Shown here: positions 36,927-45,121 of the stretch, piece by piece
Position numbering within the stretch: the first letter of the stretch is position 1
How the letters are laid out: each line of letters begins with the position of its first letter
DNA from: Acidobacteriaceae bacterium KBS 89
GTDB lineage: Bacteria; Acidobacteriota; Terriglobia; Terriglobales; Acidobacteriaceae
DNA: 64,000 bases
Direction: 5' to 3'
Assembly: GCA_000381605.1 (NCBI GenBank)
Contig: KB906756.1
Location: 558,001 to 622,000 of the forward strand
Position numbers and translations under genes: made by a program
Notes under the pieces: model-generated
Databases searched by the model: none
Seen by the model: the letters and a program-made list of their open reading frames with translations, nothing else
Told to the model about the DNA's origin: nothing

Positions 36927-39329
36927 ATGACGAAACGGAACAGTGTATTTCGCGACCTGATCGCATTCAGTTGCTTCACACTTGCGGTTGGGCCGGTAGC
37001 CAACCTGACCGCAAGCGCACAGCAGCTGGACCTTGCTCGCGGCGGCTCCACCATCCTTGTCGAGCCCTATGCGGCAAACATCGTTCGCATCAGCATCAGC
37101 CTGCAGCGCGCCGATGCCCTTGCAGCGCCCGGCTACGGCATCTCCGCAAAAGCGCTGCCCACAGGCTGGGTCGCTGAGCAAGACAAATCCGGTGATGTGC
37201 TTCGGTCGTCGCGTTTGGTAGTGACAGTCTCACCCGAAGGAGCCAGGCGGACTCCAACGGGAACTTCCGCGGACATAGCGAAGTTCTTCAACGGCTCCAC
37301 GCCGGGTATCGGCATGTCGATCAAGACGCCCGAGGGTGCATCCCTGTTGGAATTACGCGGGTGGCAGATGTCGGTGCCCAACCACAAAGACGGCAATGCC
37401 GACATCCTCTACGACCGCCGGCCCAGCGACCCACCATTCTTTCAGGTGGGCGCCACCTTCGCCTCACCGCCCGACGAACACTACTACGGCCTGGGCCAGA
37501 ATCAGGAAGGATATCTCGATCGCCGCGGACACGTCGTCCGTTGCGCACACGATTACAACGCGCCCTCAGGCCAGAGTGTCTGCGTCCCCTTCGTCGTCAC
37601 CAACAAGGGCTACGGTATCGTGTGGGACAATCCCTCCGCCACCACCGTCGCCTTCGGCTTCAACGACTCCACCCGCTGGACCTCCGACGTTGGTCAGCGC
37701 GTCTCCTTCTTTGTAATCGCCGGCAAGACCTACGACGAGATCTACTCCGGATACCGCCTGCTGACTGGCGACACTCCAATGCTCCCGAAATCCGCATACG
37801 GATACATCCAGTGCAAGCAGCGCTATTCAAGCCAGGAAGAACTGATGGCCGTCGCCAGGGGCTATCGCGATCGCCACTACCCCATCGACGATCTCGTCAT
37901 CGACTGGTTTCACTACACGAAGATGGGGGAAATGGACATGGATCCCGCAAAGTGGCCCGACCCCGTGGCCATGAACAAGCAACTCCACGAGATGAACTTC
38001 CACACCATGATCAGCGTGTGGCCCCGCTTCGTCCCCGAAGACCGTTACTACGCAACCCTCCTGAAGAATGGCTGGTTCGAACACCTCGCCGATGGAACAC
38101 CAACCAACGGGCTTCCCTACGACCGCGCCGGTTCGGACATCGACACCACGAACCCCGATGCGGCGAAGTGGTACTGGAACATCATCAAGGAAAACTACGT
38201 CAGCAAAGGCTTCGATGCCTTCTGGGCCGATGAGACAGAGCCCGATCTCCCGCCGAATGGAAGCTACTTCCACATCGGCCCCGGCACCCAGTTCTTCAAC
38301 GTCTATCCCCTCTTCCACACAGCAGCGTTTTACAACGGCTTCCGCACGGATCTGCAAACACGCGCGCTCATCCTCGCTCGCGACTCATACCTTGGTGCAC
38401 AGCACAACGGCACAATCTTCTGGTCATCCGACATCAGCGGCAACTGGGACACCCTGAAACGCCAGGTACCCACCGGCATCAATTTCGTCGCCTCAGGCAT
38501 GCCTTACTGGAGCACCGATATCGGTGGTTGGCAGTATCTGCCCGCATCCCACAAGCCCGACCGCCCGCCCCTGCTCGATCCCTCCGATGCTCGCGAAAAC
38601 ATCGGTCACTACGACGACTATCCCGAGCTCTACGTCCGTTGGTTCGAGTACGGCGCCTTTCAACCCAACTTCCGCAGCCACGGCAGCCGCCCGCAAAACG
38701 AGGTCTGGTCCTATGGCAAACAAGCCGAGCCGATCCTCGTCAAATACCTTCGCTTGCGCTACCAGCTCATGCCGTACCTCTACTCGCTCGCTCACATGAG
38801 CCACGAAACCGGCGCACCCTTTATGCGCGGCCTGTTTATGGACTTCGGCCACGACCCGAAGGTCGCAAATATCGGCGACGAATACATGTTCGGGCCAGCA
38901 CTGCTCGTCGCTCCAGTGGTCGAACAGGGCCGCACTTCCCGAGAGGTATACCTGCCCGCGGGCAAAGACTGGTACAACTTCTGGACGAACGAACGAGTGC
39001 ATGGCGGCCAGACCATCACAGTCGATGCACCCATCGACATCATTCCGCTCTTCGTTCGCGCCGGCTCCGTCCTGCCGCTCGGAGAGCCAGTCGAGAACAC
39101 AAATCAGATACAGAAGATCGCCACTTTGCGCATTTATCCGGGCGCCGACGCTGACTTTGATCTCTACAACGACGACGGAACGACCTACGACTACGAAAAG
39201 GGCAACTCCCAGTCGACGCACCTGCACTGGTCGGACCCCGCCGGCAAGCTTTCACGGACAGGCGCCGTTCTTCCCGTAGTCTCCGAAAACAGTTTGATCG
39301 AAGTAGTCCGCGCCGGTAAGGCGCAATAG
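36927..39329 (+). CDS. exported GH31 glycosidase (alpha-xylosidase-like)
   Basis: An 800-aa protein with a signal peptide (to about residue 31, ASAQ). Residues 155-185 hold YYGLGQNQEGYLDRRG, typical of the GH31 N-terminal beta domain. The catalytic barrel follows with nucleophile Asp435 in FDAFWADETEPD and acid/base Asp502 in FWSSDISGNWDTL, then FRSHGSRPQNEVWSYG. A C-terminal beta domain ends with YPGADADFDLYNDDGTTYDYEKG. The ATEP/ETEP-like motif and SDISG resemble bacterial alpha-xylosidases acting on xyloglucan oligosaccharides, though alpha-glucosidase activity cannot be excluded. The ATG has AAAAGG eight bases upstream. It ends 23 nt from the convergent GH42 gene. Confidence 0.87.
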   Translation: MTKRNSVFRDLIAFSCFTLAVGPVANLTASAQQLDLARGGSTILVEPYAANIVRISISLQRADALAAPGYGISAKALPTGWVAEQDKSGDVLRSSRLVVTVSPEGARRTPTGTSADIAKFFNGSTPGIGMSIKTPEGASLLELRGWQMSVPNHKDGNADILYDRRPSDPPFFQVGATFASPPDEHYYGLGQNQEGYLDRRGHVVRCAHDYNAPSGQSVCVPFVVTNKGYGIVWDNPSATTVAFGFNDSTRWTSDVGQRVSFFVIAGKTYDEIYSGYRLLTGDTPMLPKSAYGYIQCKQRYSSQEELMAVARGYRDRHYPIDDLVIDWFHYTKMGEMDMDPAKWPDPVAMNKQLHEMNFHTMISVWPRFVPEDRYYATLLKNGWFEHLADGTPTNGLPYDRAGSDIDTTNPDAAKWYWNIIKENYVSKGFDAFWADETEPDLPPNGSYFHIGPGTQFFNVYPLFHTAAFYNGFRTDLQTRALILARDSYLGAQHNGTIFWSSDISGNWDTLKRQVPTGINFVASGMPYWSTDIGGWQYLPASHKPDRPPLLDPSDARENIGHYDDYPELYVRWFEYGAFQPNFRSHGSRPQNEVWSYGKQAEPILVKYLRLRYQLMPYLYSLAHMSHETGAPFMRGLFMDFGHDPKVANIGDEYMFGPALLVAPVVEQGRTSREVYLPAGKDWYNFWTNERVHGGQTITVDAPIDIIPLFVRAGSVLPLGEPVENTNQIQKIATLRIYPGADADFDLYNDDGTTYDYEKGNSQSTHLHWSDPAGKLSRTGAVLPVVSENSLIEVVRAGKAQ

Positions 39330-39352
39330 CCCCCAAGCAAAGGCGCGCGCGC

Positions 39353-41458
39353 CTATTCCTTGCTAAGCACGCTCACGGCATACGGATCGAGCTTCACCGA
39401 AGCGACGTGTCCGCCTCCAAGCACGTCCGTCATCTGTCCCGGCAATGTCACCGTCTCCACATCCTTCCCGAAGTTGATCAGTATCCACACCGTCTTCTGA
39501 TCGCCGCTCTTCCCCTTCTTACTCCGCACATACAGGTCCACACCCTTAGGCAGGTCGATCGGCAGACGCGCAATTCCACTCGTATCAACCATCCACTTTG
39601 CCGCTGCGGCCATGGTCTTTTCGTCCAGCCACGCTCCGATATAGGTAATGCTCCCCTTGCCGACCGCCCTCGTAATCGCAGCAGGCTGTCCATCGAGCCA
39701 TCCGTTGCTCTTTCCGTAGCGCATCAGCACATGGGCCTGCGGGTCCTTCACGCTCAACTGCTCCGCCCATATCTTTCCCGAGCCGGAACCCCAGTCACCC
39801 ACAACAGGCACGTCCTGATCCAGCGCATAAAACTGCTCCACGCGACCACCCAGCATTCCGGTCAAAGGACCGGGCTGCCGCTCCGGTTGAAGTCCGTTGT
39901 CGCCGTTCTTCATCGCGCTGCGCTGCCCAAGCACCAGGTGCCCACCACCATTCACATAGTCCATCAGATTCTTGGCCTGCGCATCAGTCAGCACGTTCAA
40001 CGCCGGCGCCACCACCAGCTTGTATTGGCTCAACGACACCGACGGCGAGATGATGTCCACGTTATGCACCTGCGCACGCAGCGGCCCATAGTAGCTGAAT
40101 AGTGCCTCCTTCGGATCGAACGCCTGGTTATGCCTCTGCCAATTGATCGCCCAGCGGCTGTCATACGAATGCAGCAGAGCCACCTCGGAGTGCGGCTCAG
40201 TTCCGCTCAACGCCGGCCCGGCCTTCTCGAACTCGCGTCCCAACTGCGCGACCTCATCGTACAAGGGAACCGGCGTACCGTCCGCGCCCACCAGCGTGCC
40301 GTGGTACTCCTCCTGACCGTTCAGCGCGCTACGCCACTGCCAGTACGACACAGCATCGGCCCCATGGCCGACATCGTGCCACGCCATCGCCCGTACCTCA
40401 CCCTTGTCGAGAGCATTGTTGTCCTTCGACCAGTTCACAAAGCCCGGCTGCGTCTCCATCACCCAGAAGTTCTTGCGCAGAAAGCCTCGCGTCAAATCAT
40501 GAGCCGCACCATTGGACACAGGGTTCAAATGCCCCGTCCCCACATAATCGTCCCACGACGCAATGTCCAGATCCTGACTCACGGTGTAGTGGTCATAGGC
40601 ATCGAAGAAGCCCATCATGTTCGTCGTAATAAACTGCCGCGGATCGCTGTGTTCCCTGATCTTGTCCAGCTGCACCTTCTGGTAGCTGCGCCACGTATCG
40701 CTGACGAACCGCCGCCAGCTCAGCAGCAGTCCAGGGTTGCCATACCTTGCTTCAATAGGGACCTGGCCCCAGTCAGAGTAGGTCTCGCTCCAGTAACTCG
40801 TCGTCCATCGCGCGTTCAGGTTATCCACCGTGCCATACCGCGCCTTCAGCCACGCCTGAAACTGCAGCTTCGCATCCGCGCCATAGGACTCCTGGGCATA
40901 CTCGTTATCGATCTGCCAGCCGATCACATTAGGATCGTGGCCAAAGCGAAGCGCCATCTGTTCGGCCATCTTGCCGGCCAGTTCGCGATACTTTGCATTG
41001 GACCAATCAAACTGCTGTCTGTTTCCATGCTCGTCTTTCCGGCCATCCTCCATCGTGCGCAGTGTCTCCGGATACTTGGACGTCAACCACGCAGGCGGCG
41101 CCGCGCTCGGTGTACCCAGCACCACGGCGATCTGGTGCTTCTCCGCCATGCGTATCGCCCTCGCGACCCAGTCCAGATCGTAGTGGCCCTCGCTGGGCTC
41201 CATCGTGCTCCAGGCGAACTCAGCGATGCGAACGAAACGGATATGCGCCTTCTCCATCAGCGTAAGGTCAGCATCCCACCGCGACTCCGGCCACTGCTCT
41301 GGATACCATGCGGTCCCCAGATAGAGTGGCACCCTCGGCTCCGGCCCCGACTGTACTTGCGCCTGCGCCTGCGACGAAACAGGAACGGCGGCAAGCAATG
41401 CAGTCGAGTGGGCAAGCGTGAGCGCGGCAAAACAAGCAATACTTCGGATCAGTTTCAT
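39353..41458 (-). CDS. exported GH42 beta-galactosidase
   Basis: A 701-aa protein with a signal peptide (KLIRSIACFAALTLAHSTALLAA). The GH42 opening LYLGTAWYPEQWPESRWDADLTLMEKAHI is clear. The acid/base is Glu186 in GWQIDNEY and the nucleophile Glu335 in WVMETQPG. A trimerisation-like domain (TDAQAKNLMDYVNGGGHLVLGQRSAMKN) and a C-terminal beta domain follow. It releases beta-galactose from galactan or galacto-oligosaccharides. Most GH42 enzymes are cytoplasmic; this one appears exported. It is the last gene of a minus-strand series GH105, galK, galT, GH42, so released galactose would feed the Leloir pathway encoded just upstream. AAGGA precedes the ATG. Confidence 0.9.
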   Translation of the reverse strand: MKLIRSIACFAALTLAHSTALLAAVPVSSQAQAQVQSGPEPRVPLYLGTAWYPEQWPESRWDADLTLMEKAHIRFVRIAEFAWSTMEPSEGHYDLDWVARAIRMAEKHQIAVVLGTPSAAPPAWLTSKYPETLRTMEDGRKDEHGNRQQFDWSNAKYRELAGKMAEQMALRFGHDPNVIGWQIDNEYAQESYGADAKLQFQAWLKARYGTVDNLNARWTTSYWSETYSDWGQVPIEARYGNPGLLLSWRRFVSDTWRSYQKVQLDKIREHSDPRQFITTNMMGFFDAYDHYTVSQDLDIASWDDYVGTGHLNPVSNGAAHDLTRGFLRKNFWVMETQPGFVNWSKDNNALDKGEVRAMAWHDVGHGADAVSYWQWRSALNGQEEYHGTLVGADGTPVPLYDEVAQLGREFEKAGPALSGTEPHSEVALLHSYDSRWAINWQRHNQAFDPKEALFSYYGPLRAQVHNVDIISPSVSLSQYKLVVAPALNVLTDAQAKNLMDYVNGGGHLVLGQRSAMKNGDNGLQPERQPGPLTGMLGGRVEQFYALDQDVPVVGDWGSGSGKIWAEQLSVKDPQAHVLMRYGKSNGWLDGQPAAITRAVGKGSITYIGAWLDEKTMAAAAKWMVDTSGIARLPIDLPKGVDLYVRSKKGKSGDQKTVWILINFGKDVETVTLPGQMTDVLGGGHVASVKLDPYAVSVLSKE

Positions 41459-41507
41459 TCAATGTCCTTTGATGAATCAGAGCCCTGCAAGATCCTACTC
41501 TTACCGT

Positions 41508-42551
41508 CTAGGCAGAAACCCGAAGACCCGCCTGCCTCAACGTCTCCGCAGCAGACTCCGGCGTGATATCACGCTGCGGAGATCCCAGCAGCTCATACCC
41601 CACCATGAACTTCCGTATGCTGGCCGAGCGCAGCAGCGGCGGATAAAAGTGCGCATGAAACTGCCACTCCGGATACTCCTGTCCATCACACGGTGCGGGA
41701 TGCAGCCCCATCGAATAAGGAAATGGAGTATCAAAGACCTCGTCGTAGGTCGCCGTGACCGTCTTCAAAATAGCCGCAAAATCCGACCGTTCCTTCTCTG
41801 TGAATGCCTGCAACTGGTCCACATGCCGCCGCGGCAGCACCATCACCTCAAACGGCCACACCGCCCAGAAAGGGACGACTGCAACAAAGCTCGCGTTGCG
41901 CGCAACCACACGCTCCCCGAGAGACTCTTCTATCTCCTGGTACTCACAGAGCAACACCGCGCCGTTCTTCGCAAAATACTCTCGCTGTCCCCCCAGCTCT
42001 GAAACTACCTCGTTGGGAACCGACAAGCTCGCCCATATCTGCCCATGCGGATGCGGATTGCTGGCCCCCATCATCGCCCCGCGGTTCTCGAATATCTGTA
42101 CGTAGCCGATATCGTACCGCAAGCCCAGCTCCACACACTGCTCCGTCCACACATCGACCACCGAACGAATCTCCGCCACCGACATCTTCGCCAAAGTCAG
42201 ATCGTGCCGCGGCGAAAAGCAGATCACGCGACACACTCCGCTCTCCCCTTCCGCCACTAACAACCCCTTGCCGTCTTCATCGCTCGAAAAACGAGGCGCA
42301 TCCAGCTTCAGCGCCGCAAAATCATTCTCAAATACATACGTGCTCGTATACTTCTCCGTCCGCACTCCCCCCGCACGAAGATTCCCCGGACACAGATAGC
42401 AGTCCGGATCGTACGCAAGCGCGACCGCCGCAGCCTTCGCCTCCGTCTGCCCCTGCCACGGCCGTTGCGTTCGGTGTGGCGACACCAGCACCCATTCCCG
42501 CTTCAACGGATTGAACCGCCGATGAGGGTTCTGCTGCGCCAGCGGATTCAC
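41508..42551 (-). CDS. galT: galactose-1-phosphate uridylyltransferase
   Basis: A 347-aa GalT. It starts QNPHRRFNPLKREWVLVSPHRTQRPWQGQ, has the zinc/structural region CYLCPGN, the ENRGAMMGASNPHPHGQIWAS stretch with the active-site His-Pro-His nucleophile, and HAHFYPPLLR near the end. It exchanges UMP between UDP-glucose and galactose-1-phosphate. I place the start at GTG 42549-42551: its G-T-G-A overlaps the galK TGA, and an AAGG run lies about eleven bases upstream. An upstream in-frame start would lie deep inside galK. Confidence 0.93.
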   Translation of the reverse strand: MNPLAQQNPHRRFNPLKREWVLVSPHRTQRPWQGQTEAKAAAVALAYDPDCYLCPGNLRAGGVRTEKYTSTYVFENDFAALKLDAPRFSSDEDGKGLLVAEGESGVCRVICFSPRHDLTLAKMSVAEIRSVVDVWTEQCVELGLRYDIGYVQIFENRGAMMGASNPHPHGQIWASLSVPNEVVSELGGQREYFAKNGAVLLCEYQEIEESLGERVVARNASFVAVVPFWAVWPFEVMVLPRRHVDQLQAFTEKERSDFAAILKTVTATYDEVFDTPFPYSMGLHPAPCDGQEYPEWQFHAHFYPPLLRSASIRKFMVGYELLGSPQRDITPESAAETLRQAGLRVSA

Positions 42552-43726
42552 GCGACACCGCCCTTCCTCGCCAGCGCAAACGCCCCATCCGCGGGCGTAC
42601 ACACAAAGCAGTCCGCCTCAATCCCTGTCTTCGCGGCGTACTCTCGGCGCACCGTCGCGACAAACTGTTCGGCCGCCTCTTCACGCACCACGTTCACTGA
42701 GCAGCCCCCAAACCCGCCGCCCGTAATCCGGGCCCCGAAACACTCCTCCTGCTGCATCGCGATTGCAACCAGCACATCGACCTCCTCGCAGCTCGCCGCA
42801 AAATCGTCCCGAAAGCTTGCGTGCGCCTCCACGAGCAGCGCTCCAAACCTCTCCAAATCGCCTTGCAGAAGCGCCGCGCGCGCCTTCACCACCCGCGCAT
42901 TCTCCGTGATGATATGCCGGCAACGCTTGAAGCTCGCCGAAGACATCAGGTCCCGGCACGCCTCAAGGTCCTGCAGCGTCGCATCCCGCAGCAGCTTCAC
43001 TCCAGGACGCTCCCGTTGCAACACCGCCTGCCCCGCCTCCACCTCGGAGCTTCGATCACCATACTCACCCGTCGCCACCGCATGCTTCACCATAGAATTG
43101 CAGATCACTACCCGCACCTGGTCCGGCAATGGGAGCAATTCATACTCGAGCGACCTGCAGTCCAGCAGCATCGCCCGATTCGCCACGCATCCGGCAACGG
43201 CAAACTGATCCATAATCCCGCTCTTTGCTCCCACATAGTCGTTCTCGGCCCGCCGGCAAAGTGTCGCGACCTTCTCCAGCGGCAACTCCGCCTTCGCATG
43301 ACCCAGCAACGCCATCGCCGTCGCCACCTCCACCGAAGCCGACGAACTCAACCCAGAACCTAACGGCACATCCCCTGCCAGGCTCAGGTTGAAGCCGCCG
43401 ACATCGACTCCTTCCTTCCGAAGGCTCCACAGCACGCCCGTAGGATAGTCATTCCATCCTCCACTCGGTGACTGCCCCAGAGAGTCGATCTTAACGCTTA
43501 CCTCCTCGTCGTAGTTGCCTGAATAAAACACAGCGCGTCCATCCTCCCGCGCGCTGACAACAGCAACCGTGTGAAAATCGATCGCCATTGGCATCACAAA
43601 CCCACCCGTGTAGTCGGTATGTTCGCCAATTAAATTCACCCGCGCCGGTGCGGCGAAGATCGCCCCGGCCTTACCAAAGCGCTGCTGATGAATCTGTTGC
43701 AGCGCCTGTTCTTTCTCCACCTTCAT
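42548..43726 (-). CDS. galK: galactokinase
   Basis: A 392-aa GHMP kinase. The galactokinase signature is APARVNLIGEHTDYTGGFVMP, the ATP loop is VPLGSGLSSSASVEVA, the catalytic Asp is in KSGIMDQFAVA, and the third GHMP motif is ARITGGGFGGC. It phosphorylates galactose at C1. ATG at 43724-43726 fits the usual length; a GTG five codons earlier is in frame without a ribosome site. It overlaps galT by 4 nt, so the two are translationally coupled. No galE or galM is visible in this window. Confidence 0.94.
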   Translation of the reverse strand: MKVEKEQALQQIHQQRFGKAGAIFAAPARVNLIGEHTDYTGGFVMPMAIDFHTVAVVSAREDGRAVFYSGNYDEEVSVKIDSLGQSPSGGWNDYPTGVLWSLRKEGVDVGGFNLSLAGDVPLGSGLSSSASVEVATAMALLGHAKAELPLEKVATLCRRAENDYVGAKSGIMDQFAVAGCVANRAMLLDCRSLEYELLPLPDQVRVVICNSMVKHAVATGEYGDRSSEVEAGQAVLQRERPGVKLLRDATLQDLEACRDLMSSASFKRCRHIITENARVVKARAALLQGDLERFGALLVEAHASFRDDFAASCEEVDVLVAIAMQQEECFGARITGGGFGGCSVNVVREEAAEQFVATVRREYAAKTGIEADCFVCTPADGAFALARKGGVA

Positions 43727-43782
43727 CCAAAACACCCGCACAAGTTGAATTGCAAGACAGTTTCATCCTACAACCCCCCCAC

Positions 43783-45027
43783 CTAACTGTGTTTATGGCC
43801 CTTCGCTCCTGCAGGGGCGCCGCCCATTCGTCGAATCTCGCTCCCTGCCATCAGGAACGCCCCAACCCCATACGTATAGCTCGCCGTCGGCTTGAACGGC
43901 GCAGGCTCCGCCCCGGTCTGCTGGATGCATCCCAGCCGTCCATCGGCGTAGACATGCTTCAGCATCCCTGCCCATGCCTTCGCGATCACCGGCCGATAGA
44001 CCTTCCCATCCAGCAGGCCTTCGTTGATGCCCCACGCAAGCGCATACGTAAACAGCGCCGACCCGGATACCTCAGGCTCAGAGTAGTTGCCCGGATCAAG
44101 CATTCCCGCCCGCCAAAGCCCATCCGGCCCTTGCAGCGCCGCCACGCGCGCCGCCATCTCCTTCAACTGCGTCACGTACTTAGCCCTCGCCGGATCGTCC
44201 TTCGGAAGATATTCGAGCGTCCTCACAATGCCGCCCATCACCCAGCCATTGCCTCGCGACCAGAACATCTTCTTTCCGTTCGCTTCCGTTTTCGTCAGAT
44301 AATCGGCGTCCCGAGCGTAAAGGTGCTCCTGTTTGTCATAGAGCAAGTCCGACGTCTTCGCCCACTCCTCATCCAGATAAGTGATGTACTTCTTGTCGCC
44401 CGTAGCGGCATACATCCTCGACCACACCGGCGGCGCCATAAACAGTGCATCGCACCACCACCACGAAATCGGCTTTCCCGGCTTCTTCGAAACATGCGGC
44501 GCAGCCAGCAAAGCATCCAGCTCGGCCCGCGTAGGCGCAATCATCGCCGCATCCTTCTTCAGAAAATAAAGCTCAAGGTAAGTCTGCGCCACACTCTGAT
44601 CGTCCGCGTCGGGCAGATGTGACCGAAGCTGCCAATCGTATTTCTTTCCCATCGCCTCCATGGCATCGCGATACTTCGCATCGCCCAGCGAGTCGGAAGC
44701 CGCCATAAACCCGCTATAAAGCACGCTCCACGTCCATATCCGGTCGAAGTACTCCTCCGACCGCGCCAGCTGCCAGTCCCCGACCTTCCGGATTGCCACT
44801 CCGACCGCTGCCGGATCCAGCGACGACGACAGACCCGTCGCGATCGGCCCACCGTCATCAGGATCGTCACCGAAGTGACGCGAATTGTCCTTCGCGATGC
44901 CCGCGAGCTGCGCCGGTGTAGCGTGTTCGTACGACACCTGCTGTGCCTCCGCCATCCACGGCTGCATTCCACACGAGCAGATACCCACGGCGACGGTCAA
45001 CGCCCGGAACCTTCCTTGAAAGAACAT
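43783..45027 (-). CDS. exported GH105/GH88-family unsaturated glucuronyl/galacturonyl hydrolase
   Basis: A 414-aa protein with a signal peptide (RALTVAVGICSCGMQPWMAEA-Q) and an (alpha/alpha)6-barrel of the GH105/GH88 type. Markers are the catalytic-Asp segment WWWCDALFMAPPVWSRMYAATGD, MFWSRGNGWVMGGIVRTLEYLP, and the C-terminal SGSALFTYALAWGINEGLL. GH105 enzymes remove unsaturated uronate from oligosaccharides made by pectate or rhamnogalacturonan lyases. ATG at 45025-45027 has a GGGGGGA run upstream and begins the signal peptide; the longer open frame crosses the 94-nt gap and enters the receptor gene. It lies directly downstream of receptor 3. Confidence 0.87.
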   Translation of the reverse strand: MFFQGRFRALTVAVGICSCGMQPWMAEAQQVSYEHATPAQLAGIAKDNSRHFGDDPDDGGPIATGLSSSLDPAAVGVAIRKVGDWQLARSEEYFDRIWTWSVLYSGFMAASDSLGDAKYRDAMEAMGKKYDWQLRSHLPDADDQSVAQTYLELYFLKKDAAMIAPTRAELDALLAAPHVSKKPGKPISWWWCDALFMAPPVWSRMYAATGDKKYITYLDEEWAKTSDLLYDKQEHLYARDADYLTKTEANGKKMFWSRGNGWVMGGIVRTLEYLPKDDPARAKYVTQLKEMAARVAALQGPDGLWRAGMLDPGNYSEPEVSGSALFTYALAWGINEGLLDGKVYRPVIAKAWAGMLKHVYADGRLGCIQQTGAEPAPFKPTASYTYGVGAFLMAGSEIRRMGGAPAGAKGHKHS

Positions 45028-45056
45028 TCTTCCCCCCAACCTCGAATCTAAATGAG

Positions 45057-45097
45057 CCGGAGCCAGACGCACAGTAGTCCGTGACGTCTGGCTCCGG
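45057..45097 (-). terminator. 13-bp hairpin after receptor 3 gene
   Basis: CCGGAGCCAGACG (45057-45069) and CGTCTGGCTCCGG (45085-45097) form a perfect 13-bp stem with a 15-nt loop, 24 nt downstream of the receptor stop codon on the minus strand and just before the GH105 start. There is no T-run, so a partial terminator or mRNA-stabilising hairpin that lowers expression of downstream genes relative to the receptor is as likely as full termination. Confidence 0.5.
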
Positions 45098-45121
45098 GAT
45101 AGTGAATGGATAAAGAACAAG

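Noticed and set aside
40130..41566. A 478-codon plus-strand open frame across the GH42 gene
   Set aside because: Arg/Leu/Pro-rich antisense shadow of a gene with intact catalytic residues.
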